Shown here in pieces: positions 8,889 to 17,044 of a stretch of 64,000 nt of DNA. Numbering within the stretch: position 1 is the first letter of the stretch; each line of letters begins with the position of its first letter. A model generated the notes under the pieces. It worked only from the letters and a program-made list of their open reading frames with translations. It did no database searches and was not told the DNA's origin. Where the stretch lies: the NCBI RefSeq assembly GCF_037482165.1, contig NZ_CP148048.1, forward strand, positions 248,001 to 312,000, written 5' to 3'. The position numbers were made by a program, and so were the translations under genes. Source of the DNA: Parvimonas micra. GTDB lineage: Bacteria > Bacillota > Clostridia > Tissierellales > Peptoniphilaceae.

Positions 8889-9845
8889 ATGAGAGATATT
8901 GAAGTTAATAATAATGATTCCGGACAAAGAATTGATAGATTTTTAAAAAAATATTTGAATAATGCGAGTACTTCTATGATTCAAAAATTTTTGAGAACAA
9001 AAAAGATAAAAGTTAATAGAAAAAAAGTTGATTCAAGTTATATTTTAGCCTTAAATGATGTAATTAATATTTTTATTTATGAGGAAGAACTTGAAAAACT
9101 GATAATTTCGAAATCAAAAAAATATTCTTATTCAAAAAAACTAGATATTATTTATGAAGATGAAAATATTATTGTTATGAATAAACCTAAAAATTTATTG
9201 TCCCATGCATCATCTAAAGAAGATTATGGAAATAATTTGGTGGATTTTATGATTGGATATTTGCTTGAAAAGGGAGATTATAATCCAAGAGCTGAAAAGA
9301 CTTTTGTTCCTGCGATTATCAACAGACTAGATAGGAATACTTCAGGTCTTGTTGTAGGAGCTAAAAATTCTAAAGCCCTAAGAGAGTTAAATAAAATAAA
9401 GGAAAAATCTATTGAAAAGTATTATAAAACCATAGTAAGTGGAAAGGTCAAAAAAAATTTTGTAATTAATGAAAAGCTTGAAAAAGATGAAGAAAAAAAC
9501 AAATCCTCAATTTCTGGAAATGGGAAAGAATCTATAACAGAAGTTTATGTAGAACAAAATAATGATGATTTTAGTCTGCTTAAAATAAAGCTTATTACTG
9601 GAAGAACACACCAGATTAGAAGTCATTTAAGTAGTAAGGGATTTTGTATTATTGGTGATATTAAATATGGAAATGCAAAAGTTAATAAGTTTTTTAGAGA
9701 TAATTTTGATTTAAGAAGTCAATTTTTACATGCGGAAACGATGATTTTTAAAAATATTACTGGAGATTTAAGTTATCTTAACAATAAAGAATTTTTTGCT
9801 CCAATGGATAATCTTTATAAAAATATAATTCGAAAAATATTTTGA
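8889..9845 (+). CDS. RluA family RNA pseudouridine synthase
   Basis: A 318-aa enzyme converting uridine to pseudouridine in rRNA or tRNA. An N-terminal S4 RNA-binding domain (about residues 10-62) is followed by the synthase domain. The catalytic loop NRLDRNTSG at about residues 149-157 carries the active-site Asp, and GRTHQIRSHL is the second family signature. Length and order match RluA/C/D-type enzymes. The exact target cannot be told from sequence. It lies 63 nt upstream of the first selenoprotein gene with no clear terminator between, so co-transcription is possible. Confidence 0.93.
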   Translation: MRDIEVNNNDSGQRIDRFLKKYLNNASTSMIQKFLRTKKIKVNRKKVDSSYILALNDVINIFIYEEELEKLIISKSKKYSYSKKLDIIYEDENIIVMNKPKNLLSHASSKEDYGNNLVDFMIGYLLEKGDYNPRAEKTFVPAIINRLDRNTSGLVVGAKNSKALRELNKIKEKSIEKYYKTIVSGKVKKNFVINEKLEKDEEKNKSSISGNGKESITEVYVEQNNDDFSLLKIKLITGRTHQIRSHLSSKGFCIIGDIKYGNAKVNKFFRDNFDLRSQFLHAETMIFKNITGDLSYLNNKEFFAPMDNLYKNIIRKIF

Positions 9846-9908
9846 TAAAAAGTTATATAGCTTTTGTGATGGGTATATTTTCCTTACAGAACATTATAGG
9901 AGAGTATT

Positions 9909-10193
9909 ATGAAAATTATAATTGATGAAAAAGCAAAAAAATTTTTGAATAGCAAAAATAACAGTGTTATAACTGTTGATGTTAAAGGTTGTAGTTCCTG
10001 AAGTGGTACTGTTTTTAAACCAATGGCTTCATTAGGTAGACCTTTAGATGTAGAAAAATACACATTAGAAAATGTAGATGGAATTGATGTGTATCTTATG
10101 AATGGAATTAAAGCAGTTAATGATACTGTTAATGTTTCAACTATGAGTTTTCTTTTTATGGAAAATTTAGTAGTTAATGGAATAATTGTTTAA
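9909..10193 (+). CDS. Selenoprotein 1 (CC/Se-motif-like), in-frame TGA read as selenocysteine
   Basis: A 94-aa protein if TGA at 9999-10001 (codon 31) is read as selenocysteine. The ATG follows a GGAGAG ribosome-binding site. The frame is open on both sides of the TGA, giving KGCSSU-SG at the centre, then F-K-P and DGIDVYL, and stops at TAA 10191-10193. The next gene is homologous, with TGA at the same place. A SECIS-like hairpin starts 18 nt after the TGA. The pattern resembles small proteins I know as CC/Se motif family (seleno)proteins, in which the U aligns with a Cys. The function is unknown; a redox or thiol role is inferred from the CxxU motif. Confidence 0.85.
10020..10036 (+). promoter_or_regulatory. 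Bacterial SECIS-like hairpin 1
   Basis: CCAATG, loop GCTT, then CATTAGG: six base pairs with one bulged A in the 3' arm. It begins 18 nt after the TGA, and its loop starts with G, as expected for bacterial SECIS elements. The hairpin in the next gene has the same architecture with different bases. Confidence 0.7.
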
Positions 10194-10217
10194 AAGGCTG
10201 TTAATTCAGCCTTTTTT
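10192..10217 (+). terminator. Terminator between the two selenoprotein genes
   Basis: 8-bp stem AAAGGCTG/CAGCCTTT with a 6-nt loop and T-run, overlapping the stop of selenoprotein 1. Read-through would be needed to co-express the second gene, because no separate promoter is evident in the short spacer. Confidence 0.85.
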
Positions 10218-10233
10218 GTTAGGAGTGATTTTT

Positions 10234-10509
10234 ATTAAAGTTGTTGTAAATAATAAAGCTGTGAAACTTTTAAGAGAAAATCAAAGAGATATAATTGTTG
10301 AGCTTAAAGGTTGGAGCAACTGAAATTGCCCAACGGAATTAAAACCGTCGGTTTCGATTGGTATACCAAAAAATACTAATGCTTTTGACTTTTTTGAAGT
10401 TGATGAATATAATGTATATGTAAGTAGAAAAATTCCAAAGGATGCTTTTGTTGAAATTTCTTCTGGAAATTTTTATGGTTTGGAATATTTAATAGCAATT
10501 ATAAAATAA
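10234..10509 (+). CDS. Selenoprotein 2, paralogue of selenoprotein 1, probable ATT start
   Basis: A 91-aa protein with TGA at 10321-10323 (codon 30) read as selenocysteine, homologous to the preceding gene. The N-termini align as (ATT)KVVVNNKA with MKIIIDEKA, and the centre reads KGWSNU-NCPTELKP. The Cys three residues before U in paralogue 1 is Trp here, while a Cys follows at U+2. The only upstream in-frame standard start is GTG at 10225, inside the AGGAG ribosome-binding site, so ATT at 10234, 8 nt after AGGAG, is the likely initiator. A SECIS-like hairpin begins 21 nt after the TGA. The function is unknown. Confidence 0.78.
10345..10361 (+). promoter_or_regulatory. Bacterial SECIS-like hairpin 2
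   Basis: CCGTCG, loop GTTT, then CGATTGG: six pairs with one bulged T in the 3' arm, 21 nt after the TGA. Stem length, loop size, loop-first G and bulge position match hairpin 1 despite different sequence. Confidence 0.68.
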
Positions 10510-10528
10510 CTTTTAGGGGTTAAAGATT

Positions 10529-10978
10529 ATGAATTATAAAATTAAAAAATATTGGGAAAATTTTTGTAAGGAAAAAAATATTCCTATAGATACAAAATAT
10601 GAAGCGTGGAGTTTTGGAAACACAAAAGAAATGGCTGATGAATTAGCTGATTTAGTAAATAGTGGAATTAAAACTGCCACAACTGGAGCTTACGATCTTT
10701 TCGAAGAAGATGAAGAAATTCCAAAGGTTGGTGAATACAATATTATTTTAGATGGGTCAGGAGAGCCTAAATGTATTACAATAACAAGAGAGGTATATAT
10801 TTTAGAATATAATTTAATATCATCTAATCATGCTTGGCTTGAAGGTGAAGGTGATAGAAGTTATGAGTATTGGAAAAAAGTTCACGATGAATATTTTACT
10901 GAAGAATTTAAAAACTCGGGGAAAGAATTTTATGAACAAGCTCCTATGGTATGTGAAGTATTTGAAAAAGTGTATTAA
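10529..10978 (+). CDS. ASCH domain-containing protein
   Basis: A 149-aa soluble protein. The stretch GIKTATTGAY, then VGEYNIILDG and ITREVYI, ending with the W...H...F region (YWKKVHDEYF), fits the ASCH fold, a PUA-like beta barrel proposed to bind RNA or act as a nucleic-acid-modifying domain. It starts 19 nt after selenoprotein 2 with a GGGG-type ribosome-binding site and is probably co-transcribed with it. The substrate is unknown. Confidence 0.85.
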   Translation: MNYKIKKYWENFCKEKNIPIDTKYEAWSFGNTKEMADELADLVNSGIKTATTGAYDLFEEDEEIPKVGEYNIILDGSGEPKCITITREVYILEYNLISSNHAWLEGEGDRSYEYWKKVHDEYFTEEFKNSGKEFYEQAPMVCEVFEKVY

Positions 10979-10984
10979 TTATTG

Positions 10985-11017
10985 AAAACAGTAAATTAAA
11001 AGTTTTACTGTTTTTTT
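10985..11017 (+). terminator. Rho-independent terminator
   Basis: AAAACAGTAAA pairs with TTTACTGTTTT, followed by a T-run, directly after the ASCH gene. Confidence 0.88.
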
Positions 11018-11116
11018 GTTGCCTTTCTTATGATTATTATGTAAATTCAACTTTAATAATTTTACATTAATAGAATAGTAAGATAATTGAATTATCAATC
11101 TAAGCTAGTTTGTCAC

Positions 11117-11145
11117 TTGAAAATAATTGTAAAATATGATAAAAT
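11117..11145 (+). promoter_or_regulatory. Promoter for glmS
   Basis: TTGAAA at 11117-11122 and TAAAAT at 11140-11145, 17-nt spacer. The predicted leader is only about 35-40 nt, too short for a glmS ribozyme. Confidence 0.65.
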
Positions 11146-11188
11146 ATGTGAATAAGTAGCAGTAAAATTATTGTTAGGAGGAAATTTT

Positions 11189-13015
11189 ATGTGCGGTATT
11201 GTTGGATATATTGGCAGTTCAAATGCCATTGATATAATTTTAAATGGACTAGAAACTTTAGAATATAGAGGATATGATTCATCAGGAATTGCATTCTTAG
11301 ATAATAATAAGATAGATGTTGTTAAAACTGTTGGAAGAATTAGTAATTTAAGAGAAAAATTAGAAAGTGAATATAAAAATAAAATTTCAAATATTGGAGT
11401 AGGTCATACAAGATGGGCTACACATGGAGTTCCGTCAAATGAAAATTCACATCCACATTTGAGTATGAATTCAAAGTTTGCAGTTGTTCATAATGGAATA
11501 ATTGAAAATTATTTACTTTTGAAAGAAGAACTTTTAAAGAAGAATTTTGTTTTTAAGTCTGAAACTGATACTGAAGTTATTCCACAATTATTGGAAGATT
11601 TGGATGATGGAGATTTCTTAAGCACTGTTTTCAAGATGAGAAATAAGGTTAAGGGAAGTTATGCCTTTGGTATTTTAAGACAAGATACTAATGAACTTAT
11701 CGGAACAAGAAAAGAAAGTCCATTAATTGTAGGTATTGGAGATGGCGAATTTTATATTGCTTCAGATGTTATTGCAGTTTTAAAATATACAAGAGATGTT
11801 ATTTATCTTGAAAATGGAGATTTAATTCATTTTAAAGATGGAAAATATACAATTTATGATGAAAAAAATAATGTTGTAACAAGAGAGATTAAACATATTG
11901 ATTGGTCCGTTGAATCAGCTACTAAGGACGGATATGATCATTTTATGTTAAAAGAAATTTACGAACAACCAAAAGTAATTGAAGAAACTTTCCGTAGAAG
12001 ATTAAATGAAAATGATAAATTAATCTTAGATGGAATGGAAAGTTTATTAGAAGGAAATTTGAAAAAGTTCAATAAATGTTATGTTGTTGCATGTGGTACA
12101 GCATACCATTCAGGTCTTGTAAGTAGAGAAATTTTAGAAAAGGCTTTGAGATTTCCGGTAATTGTTGATGTTGCTTCTGAATTTAGATATTCAGACAGAA
12201 TGATTGATGATAAAACTTTAGTTATAATAATCAGTCAATCCGGAGAAACTGCTGATACTTTAGCAGCTCTTAGAGAAGCTAAAGCAAAAGGAGCAACTAT
12301 CTTGAGTGTTACAAATGTTGTAGGTTCTTCAATAGCTAGGGAATCTGACAATGTGTTCTATACTTGGGCAGGTCCTGAAATTGCTGTTGCAAGTACTAAA
12401 GGATATACAACACAAGTTACAGCTCTTTATATGATTGCTTTGAAATTTGCAGAAATTTTAGGAACAATTTCTGACGATGAATATAAGAATATAATTAATC
12501 ATTTAAAGGAATTGCCTAGTAAGATAGAATTATTATTAAAAGATACAGAAATTTACAAAAAAATTGCATTAGAATTAAAGGATAAGACTACTTGTTTCTA
12601 TCTAGGAAGAGGTCTTGACTACTATACTGCTATGGAAAGTGCATTGAAATTAAAAGAAATTTCATATATTTACACTGAAAGCTTTGCAGCTGGAGAGTTA
12701 AAGCATGGAACTATTGCATTGATTGAGGACGGTACACCTGTTTTTGTAATTGCGACTCAAGAAAGATTATATGAAAAAATTATTTCAAATGTAAAAGAAG
12801 TTAAAGCTAGAGGAGCTAAAGTTTTTGAAATAACTCATTTAGATAACAATCTTGATGTTTCTGATGAAAGAATATTAATTCCAGGTACTATAGAAATTTT
12901 AATGCCTATAATTTCGGTTGTTGCAAGTCAACTTATTGCTTATTATGCATCATTGGCTAAGGGAAATGATGTTGATAAGCCAAGAAATTTAGCAAAATCT
13001 GTTACGGTTGAATAG
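11189..13015 (+). CDS. glmS: Glutamine--fructose-6-phosphate aminotransferase (isomerizing)
   Basis: A 608-aa enzyme making glucosamine-6-phosphate from fructose-6-phosphate and glutamine, the first step to UDP-GlcNAc for peptidoglycan. Start 11189 puts the catalytic Cys at position 2 (MCGIVGYIG), as the N-terminal nucleophile mechanism requires, with GGAGG 5' of it. The glutaminase domain covers about residues 1-240 (HTRWATHG, HNGIIEN). Two SIS sugar-isomerase domains follow, with ISQSGETADT, ASTKGYTTQ and a C-terminal DKPRNLAKSVTVE. Monocistronic by its flanking signals. Confidence 0.98.
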   Translation: MCGIVGYIGSSNAIDIILNGLETLEYRGYDSSGIAFLDNNKIDVVKTVGRISNLREKLESEYKNKISNIGVGHTRWATHGVPSNENSHPHLSMNSKFAVVHNGIIENYLLLKEELLKKNFVFKSETDTEVIPQLLEDLDDGDFLSTVFKMRNKVKGSYAFGILRQDTNELIGTRKESPLIVGIGDGEFYIASDVIAVLKYTRDVIYLENGDLIHFKDGKYTIYDEKNNVVTREIKHIDWSVESATKDGYDHFMLKEIYEQPKVIEETFRRRLNENDKLILDGMESLLEGNLKKFNKCYVVACGTAYHSGLVSREILEKALRFPVIVDVASEFRYSDRMIDDKTLVIIISQSGETADTLAALREAKAKGATILSVTNVVGSSIARESDNVFYTWAGPEIAVASTKGYTTQVTALYMIALKFAEILGTISDDEYKNIINHLKELPSKIELLLKDTEIYKKIALELKDKTTCFYLGRGLDYYTAMESALKLKEISYIYTESFAAGELKHGTIALIEDGTPVFVIATQERLYEKIISNVKEVKARGAKVFEITHLDNNLDVSDERILIPGTIEILMPIISVVASQLIAYYASLAKGNDVDKPRNLAKSVTVE

Positions 13016-13020
13016 ATTTA

Positions 13021-13044
13021 AAGGGACTGGGAAGTCCCTTTTTT
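13021..13044 (+). terminator. Terminator of glmS
   Basis: 8-bp stem AAGGGACT/AGTCCCTT with a GGGA loop and T-run, 5 nt after the glmS stop. Confidence 0.9.
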
Positions 13045-13061
13045 ATATAAAGGAGAAAATT

Positions 13062-13868
13062 ATGTATAAGTTAATAGCGCTTGATATGGATGGCACTACT
13101 TTTAACGAAAATCATGAAATATCTGATGAAGTTAAAGATAGCTTATTTTATGCTATGAGTAAAGGTGTAAAAATCGCATTTATCTCAGGTAGAGAAGAAT
13201 TTACAGTAAAAGAAATTTTAAAAAATTTAAATTTAGATACTTACTATGGAGCTTTAAACGGCAGTTTGATTTCTACAACTTATAGTGAAGTTCCAAAATT
13301 TGTAAAGAGTCTAGAAAAAAAGTATATTTTTGATGTTTTAGATATTATTGAAAATAACGGTTTTTCACCTATTATTTTCTTAAAGGATTTTATTTTTACC
13401 AAAGATTTAAAGGATGAATATGTTGAAATTATTTCAAAATTTATTAATCCTGAAATAGCTAGAGTTAAAGATGTAAAACAATATATTAAAGATAATAAAT
13501 TGGAAGAAAAAGTTTTGAAAATAGGAATTTGTCAAGAATATGATGTATTAAAAGAATTGGACGATAAATTTACTGATACAATAAAGAATGAATACACTAT
13601 TTCTTTTTCTCTTCCTTTTTTTCTTGAGTTAATGGCAAAAGATACGGATAAAGGCTCTTGCTTAAAAGAAATATGCAGGCTAAATAATATAGATATATCA
13701 GAAACTATTGCAATGGGTGATGGAGAAAATGATATACCCATGCTAAATATTTGTGGACTTTCTGTTGCAATGGAAAATGCAATGGAAAATGTTAAGAAAA
13801 ATGTTGATTATATAACTGATACGAATAAAAATGACGGGGTTGCAAAAGCCATAAGAAAATTTGTTTAG
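13062..13868 (+). CDS. Cof-type HAD-superfamily phosphatase
   Basis: A 268-aa protein. The HAD motif I DMDGT has Asp8 and Asp10 as nucleophile and acid. SGR follows as motif II, a Lys region as motif III, and GDGENDIPML as motif IV. The C2-type cap between motifs II and III is typical of Cof-like sugar-phosphate or nucleotide phosphatases. The start at 13062 is chosen because of AAGGAGAA just before and the canonical MYKLIALDMDGT. The substrate cannot be assigned. Eight nt separate it from the pilus ATPase gene, so the two are probably one operon. Confidence 0.93.
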   Translation: MYKLIALDMDGTTFNENHEISDEVKDSLFYAMSKGVKIAFISGREEFTVKEILKNLNLDTYYGALNGSLISTTYSEVPKFVKSLEKKYIFDVLDIIENNGFSPIIFLKDFIFTKDLKDEYVEIISKFINPEIARVKDVKQYIKDNKLEEKVLKIGICQEYDVLKELDDKFTDTIKNEYTISFSLPFFLELMAKDTDKGSCLKEICRLNNIDISETIAMGDGENDIPMLNICGLSVAMENAMENVKKNVDYITDTNKNDGVAKAIRKFV

Positions 13869-13876
13869 AGGAAATT

Positions 13877-15067
13877 ATGGAAAAGAATTTTGTTGAAAAA
13901 ATCGAAAATGTGGAAAGTTTTGTAAATGAAGTAATTTTAAATGCAATTAAAAATAATGCTTCAGATATACATTTTGAGCCTAGAGAAGACAATTTTTATA
14001 TAAGATATAGAATTGATGGAGAACTTATTGATGTTTATCAAATAAATAGTTTTAATGCTCCAATTATTATTTCTCGTATAAAAATTATTTCAAAAATGGA
14101 TATTACAATTAAGAGAATGCCACAAGATGGAAGACTGGATTTTGATTATAATGGAAATTTAGTTGACATTAGAGTTGCATCAGTTCCTGTAATTTTGGGC
14201 GAAAAAATTGTAATGAGAATTTTAAATGCTGGAAATTTTAAAATTGACATAGAAAATCTAGGATTATATGATGAAGAAAGACGATTAATTGAAAATATAA
14301 TAAAAAGTCCAAACGGAGTTCTTATCATAAGTGGCCCTACAGGAAGTGGAAAGTCATCTACATTGTATTCATTTGTAAAAAAATTACAAAATGAAAATAT
14401 CAACATAATTACTTTGGAAGATCCTGTTGAAGTTAGAATTAGTGGAATAAATCAAATAAATATAAATTCAGCTTTGGGACTTGACTTTGCGGCAGGTCTT
14501 AGGGCGATGTTAAGACAAGATTTTGAAGTTGGATTAGTTGGAGAGATGAGAGATAGAGAAACTGCAAATATTGCTCTAAGAGCAGGAATAACAGGTCATC
14601 TTATCTTTACAACTTTGCATACTGCAGACACAGTTTCAGCAATAATAAGACTTTTGAATTTAGGAATAGAAAATTATGTTATTTCTTCAGGTGTAATAGC
14701 AATTTTATCTCAAAGGCTTGTTAGAAAACTTTGCCCAAAATGTAAAATTAAAAGAGATTTAACAAATTTTGAAAAAGAAATTTTTAAAGAAAATAATCTT
14801 GAAACACCTGAATATATCTATGAAAAATGTGGTTGTGAAGATTGTAATAGAGGATATATTGGTAGAACTTTAATTTTGGAATCTTTAGTTTTAGATGATG
14901 AAATAAAAGAAATAATAAATGGAAATTGTAATAGTGTAAGACTTTATGAATATTTTAAGAAAAACGGAAATGAAAGTTTATATAAAAACGGATTAAGAAA
15001 AATTGCAGATGGAATAACGAGTTTTGAGGAAGTAAATAAAATTTTATTTTCATTAGGAGAATTTTAA
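13877..15067 (+). CDS. GspE/PilB/ComGA-type secretion ATPase
   Basis: A 396-aa hexameric ATPase that drives pseudopilus or type IV pilus assembly. It lacks the extra N-terminal domain of PilB and begins with the domain containing NASDIHFEP, as in ComGA. Walker A is GPTGSGKSS (about residue 154), an Asp box and Walker B are near VGEMRDRETA, and the His box is TTLHT. A zinc motif CPKC ... CGCEDC is near residue 290. GspF follows 1 nt later, but no prepilin genes follow. It could serve DNA uptake together with pilin genes elsewhere. Confidence 0.93.
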   Translation: MEKNFVEKIENVESFVNEVILNAIKNNASDIHFEPREDNFYIRYRIDGELIDVYQINSFNAPIIISRIKIISKMDITIKRMPQDGRLDFDYNGNLVDIRVASVPVILGEKIVMRILNAGNFKIDIENLGLYDEERRLIENIIKSPNGVLIISGPTGSGKSSTLYSFVKKLQNENINIITLEDPVEVRISGINQININSALGLDFAAGLRAMLRQDFEVGLVGEMRDRETANIALRAGITGHLIFTTLHTADTVSAIIRLLNLGIENYVISSGVIAILSQRLVRKLCPKCKIKRDLTNFEKEIFKENNLETPEYIYEKCGCEDCNRGYIGRTLILESLVLDDEIKEIINGNCNSVRLYEYFKKNGNESLYKNGLRKIADGITSFEEVNKILFSLGEF

Positions 15068-15068
15068 A

Positions 15069-16157
15069 ATGAGCTTTAAAGAAAAAGTTTTTAATATTTT
15101 AAATATGGAAATTGGAAATAAACACAACTTATTAGATTTAAGTATTTCTTTAAAAGAAGCAGGACTTCTTTTAAAATCAAATATTAATACTGCAGAAACT
15201 ATAAACTTGCTTTCAAAAACTTCGCCAAATAAAAATTTAAAGAAAATTTTTTCAGAAGTTTATGAAAATTTATTGCAGGGACATGATTTATATAACTCCT
15301 TTTTAAAAGTTAATAAATTTGACAATTTATTTTTATCTTTGATAAAATCAGGGGAAAGTTCAGAAAGACTATCTGAAGTTTTTCTATATCTATCTTTGTA
15401 CTATGAAAAAAAGTATAAACTTAAACAAAAACTTATAAGTTTATTAACTTATCCCTTTATTTTATTGTCGGTTACAGTTATAGTTTTAATTTTTCTTTTG
15501 AATAATGTTATACCGACATTTTTGGATATTTTTGAAGATAGCAATATTGAATTACCTGCCATTACAAAGTTTTTAGTTAAAAGCATTGATTTTGTTAAAT
15601 ATAATTATCTTTATATTATTTTAGGAATCTTGGTTTTTATCATATTGCTAAAACGAATTTCAAAAAAATATAAAGTTAGAAGATTTTTTGGAAAATTGCT
15701 ATTTAAAATTCCATATATAAAATCGCATTATCAAAACTATATAACTTCTGTAATTGCAAAAAACTTTACTATCTTGCTTAATGGAAATATAAATATAGTT
15801 GACAGTTTAGAGATAATAAAAAATTCTACTAGAAATGTATTTATACAAGAACATTTGGATAGAGCAATTTTGGAAATAAAAAACGGTAATTTGATTTCAA
15901 AATCTTTAAATGATGAATTAATTTTTAATCCCGCATTTATAAACATGCTTGCAATAGGAGAAAGTAGTGAAAATTTAGTTGAAATATTAGAGAGTGCAAC
16001 GGAATACTATGATTCAAAAATAAATTATTCAGTTGATAAAATTTTACAGTATTTACAACCTTTAATTATAGTTTTAATCTCCTTATTTGTAGCATTCATT
16101 GTATTTGCAATAGCTATTCCAATTTTTGATTTATCAAACGGAATAAGTATAGAATAA
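15069..16157 (+). CDS. GspF/PilC/ComGB-type inner membrane platform protein
   Basis: A 362-aa membrane protein forming the platform on which the ATPase acts. It has two T2SSF domains, each preceding hydrophobic segments (about residues 125-145, 175-195 and 330-352). GESS occurs in both halves (SGESSERL, IGESSENL), a family hallmark. It starts 1 nt after the ATPase stop. The next gene is an unrelated cysteine hydrolase, so the locus has only the motor and platform. Confidence 0.92.
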   Translation: MSFKEKVFNILNMEIGNKHNLLDLSISLKEAGLLLKSNINTAETINLLSKTSPNKNLKKIFSEVYENLLQGHDLYNSFLKVNKFDNLFLSLIKSGESSERLSEVFLYLSLYYEKKYKLKQKLISLLTYPFILLSVTVIVLIFLLNNVIPTFLDIFEDSNIELPAITKFLVKSIDFVKYNYLYIILGILVFIILLKRISKKYKVRRFFGKLLFKIPYIKSHYQNYITSVIAKNFTILLNGNINIVDSLEIIKNSTRNVFIQEHLDRAILEIKNGNLISKSLNDELIFNPAFINMLAIGESSENLVEILESATEYYDSKINYSVDKILQYLQPLIIVLISLFVAFIVFAIAIPIFDLSNGISIE

Positions 16158-16178
16158 TTATTTTAATGGAGGTAATAT

Positions 16179-16706
16179 ATGAGAGCATTACTTGTAATTG
16201 ATTTACAGAAAGGAATAATAAGTCAAAGAGATTGTAGTAATGAAATAGATAAAATTAGATGGTTGATTGAGGATTTTAAATGTAAGAATATGCCAATTAT
16301 TTTTACCAAACATCTTGATGAAAATGTTGAAAGTCCTTTATATAAAAATTGTGAAGGGATTGAAATAATAGATAATTTGGATATAAACGCAAAATATATA
16401 GTTGAAAAAAGTAAGCCAGATTCATTTTTCAATACTAATCTTGAAAAAATTTTAAAAAATGAAGGTATCACTGAATTGGTTGTTTGTGGCTTTAATACTG
16501 AATATTGTTGTTTGTTTACTTCTATAGTTGCAGCTGATAAAAATTTTAAGGTCTATTTTATAGAAGATGCAACCGGAACGGTTTGTGATGAAAATACTTA
16601 CGAAATGCCCGGATTGGATATTCAAGATTTTATAGGGTCAATACTAAATTGGTCAAATATGGTAAATGTTTTGTATTTAGATGAATATAAAGAAGAATTT
16701 ATTTAA
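16179..16706 (+). CDS. Isochorismatase-family cysteine hydrolase
   Basis: A 175-aa alpha/beta hydrolase. The catalytic triad fits Asp8 (LLVIDLQKG), a Lys near residue 79 (KSKPDSFF) and Cys110 (GFNTEYC). Members hydrolyse amides such as nicotinamide, ureidoacetamide or N-carbamoyl compounds; the substrate here is not clear. GGAGG precedes the ATG, and a terminator follows, so it ends the transcript that starts upstream of the phosphatase or has its own. Confidence 0.9.
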   Translation: MRALLVIDLQKGIISQRDCSNEIDKIRWLIEDFKCKNMPIIFTKHLDENVESPLYKNCEGIEIIDNLDINAKYIVEKSKPDSFFNTNLEKILKNEGITELVVCGFNTEYCCLFTSIVAADKNFKVYFIEDATGTVCDENTYEMPGLDIQDFIGSILNWSNMVNVLYLDEYKEEFI

Positions 16707-16725
16707 TAAATTTTTAATTAAAGTA

Positions 16726-16757
16726 AAGCAAGTTATTTTAAAACTAACTTGCTTTTT
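16726..16757 (+). terminator. Rho-independent terminator
   Basis: AGCAAGTTA pairs with TAACTTGCT and is followed by six T. Confidence 0.9.
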
Positions 16758-17044
16758 TGCTATATATAACTTTATTATTAATATAATTAGGTCCAGCATT
16801 ATTCTTGAAAATTATTAACATAAGTTGTATAATTTAATTAACGACGAAAACGTCTTTAAGTTATATAATTATTTAAAATATAATTTTTAAGGCTTGTTAT
16901 TAATAATAAATATCGATAAGAAAATAATTAATTTTTATGTAGCGACTAAATTTTATAATCTTTTTTATAATTAAGTACTTTAGTTATTCACATTTCTTTT
17001 CTAATATGATACAATATATGTGAGAAAATTTTGGAGGAAATTTG
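16758..17044 (+). other. AT-rich intergenic region with an imperfect hairpin
   Basis: No ORF is supported. GACGAAAACGTC at about 16842-16853 forms a small stem inside a longer, imperfect AT-rich inverted repeat. TGATACAAT just before the gene may be a -10 region. Nothing else was recognised. Confidence 0.4.

Noticed and set aside
10225-10227. GTG as start of the second selenoprotein.
   Set aside because: It overlaps the ribosome-binding site, has none of its own upstream, and would add residues absent from the paralogue.
9999-10323. The two TGA codons could be stops of broken genes.
   Set aside because: Both genes have exactly one interruption at the same homologous position, intact frames on both sides, and matching hairpins downstream. 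Decay would leave scattered stops and frameshifts.
11018-11188. A glmS ribozyme before glmS.
   Set aside because: The predicted leader is about 40 nt and none of the ribozyme core sequences is visible.
13008-13061. Longer N-terminus for the Cof-type phosphatase from an upstream ATG.
   Set aside because: That start lies inside glmS, has no ribosome-binding site and would place the glmS terminator in the coding region.
16842-16853. GACGAAAACGTC hairpin as a terminator or riboswitch.
   Set aside because: The stem is only 4 bp in its strong part, no T-run follows, and no riboswitch core is recognisable.
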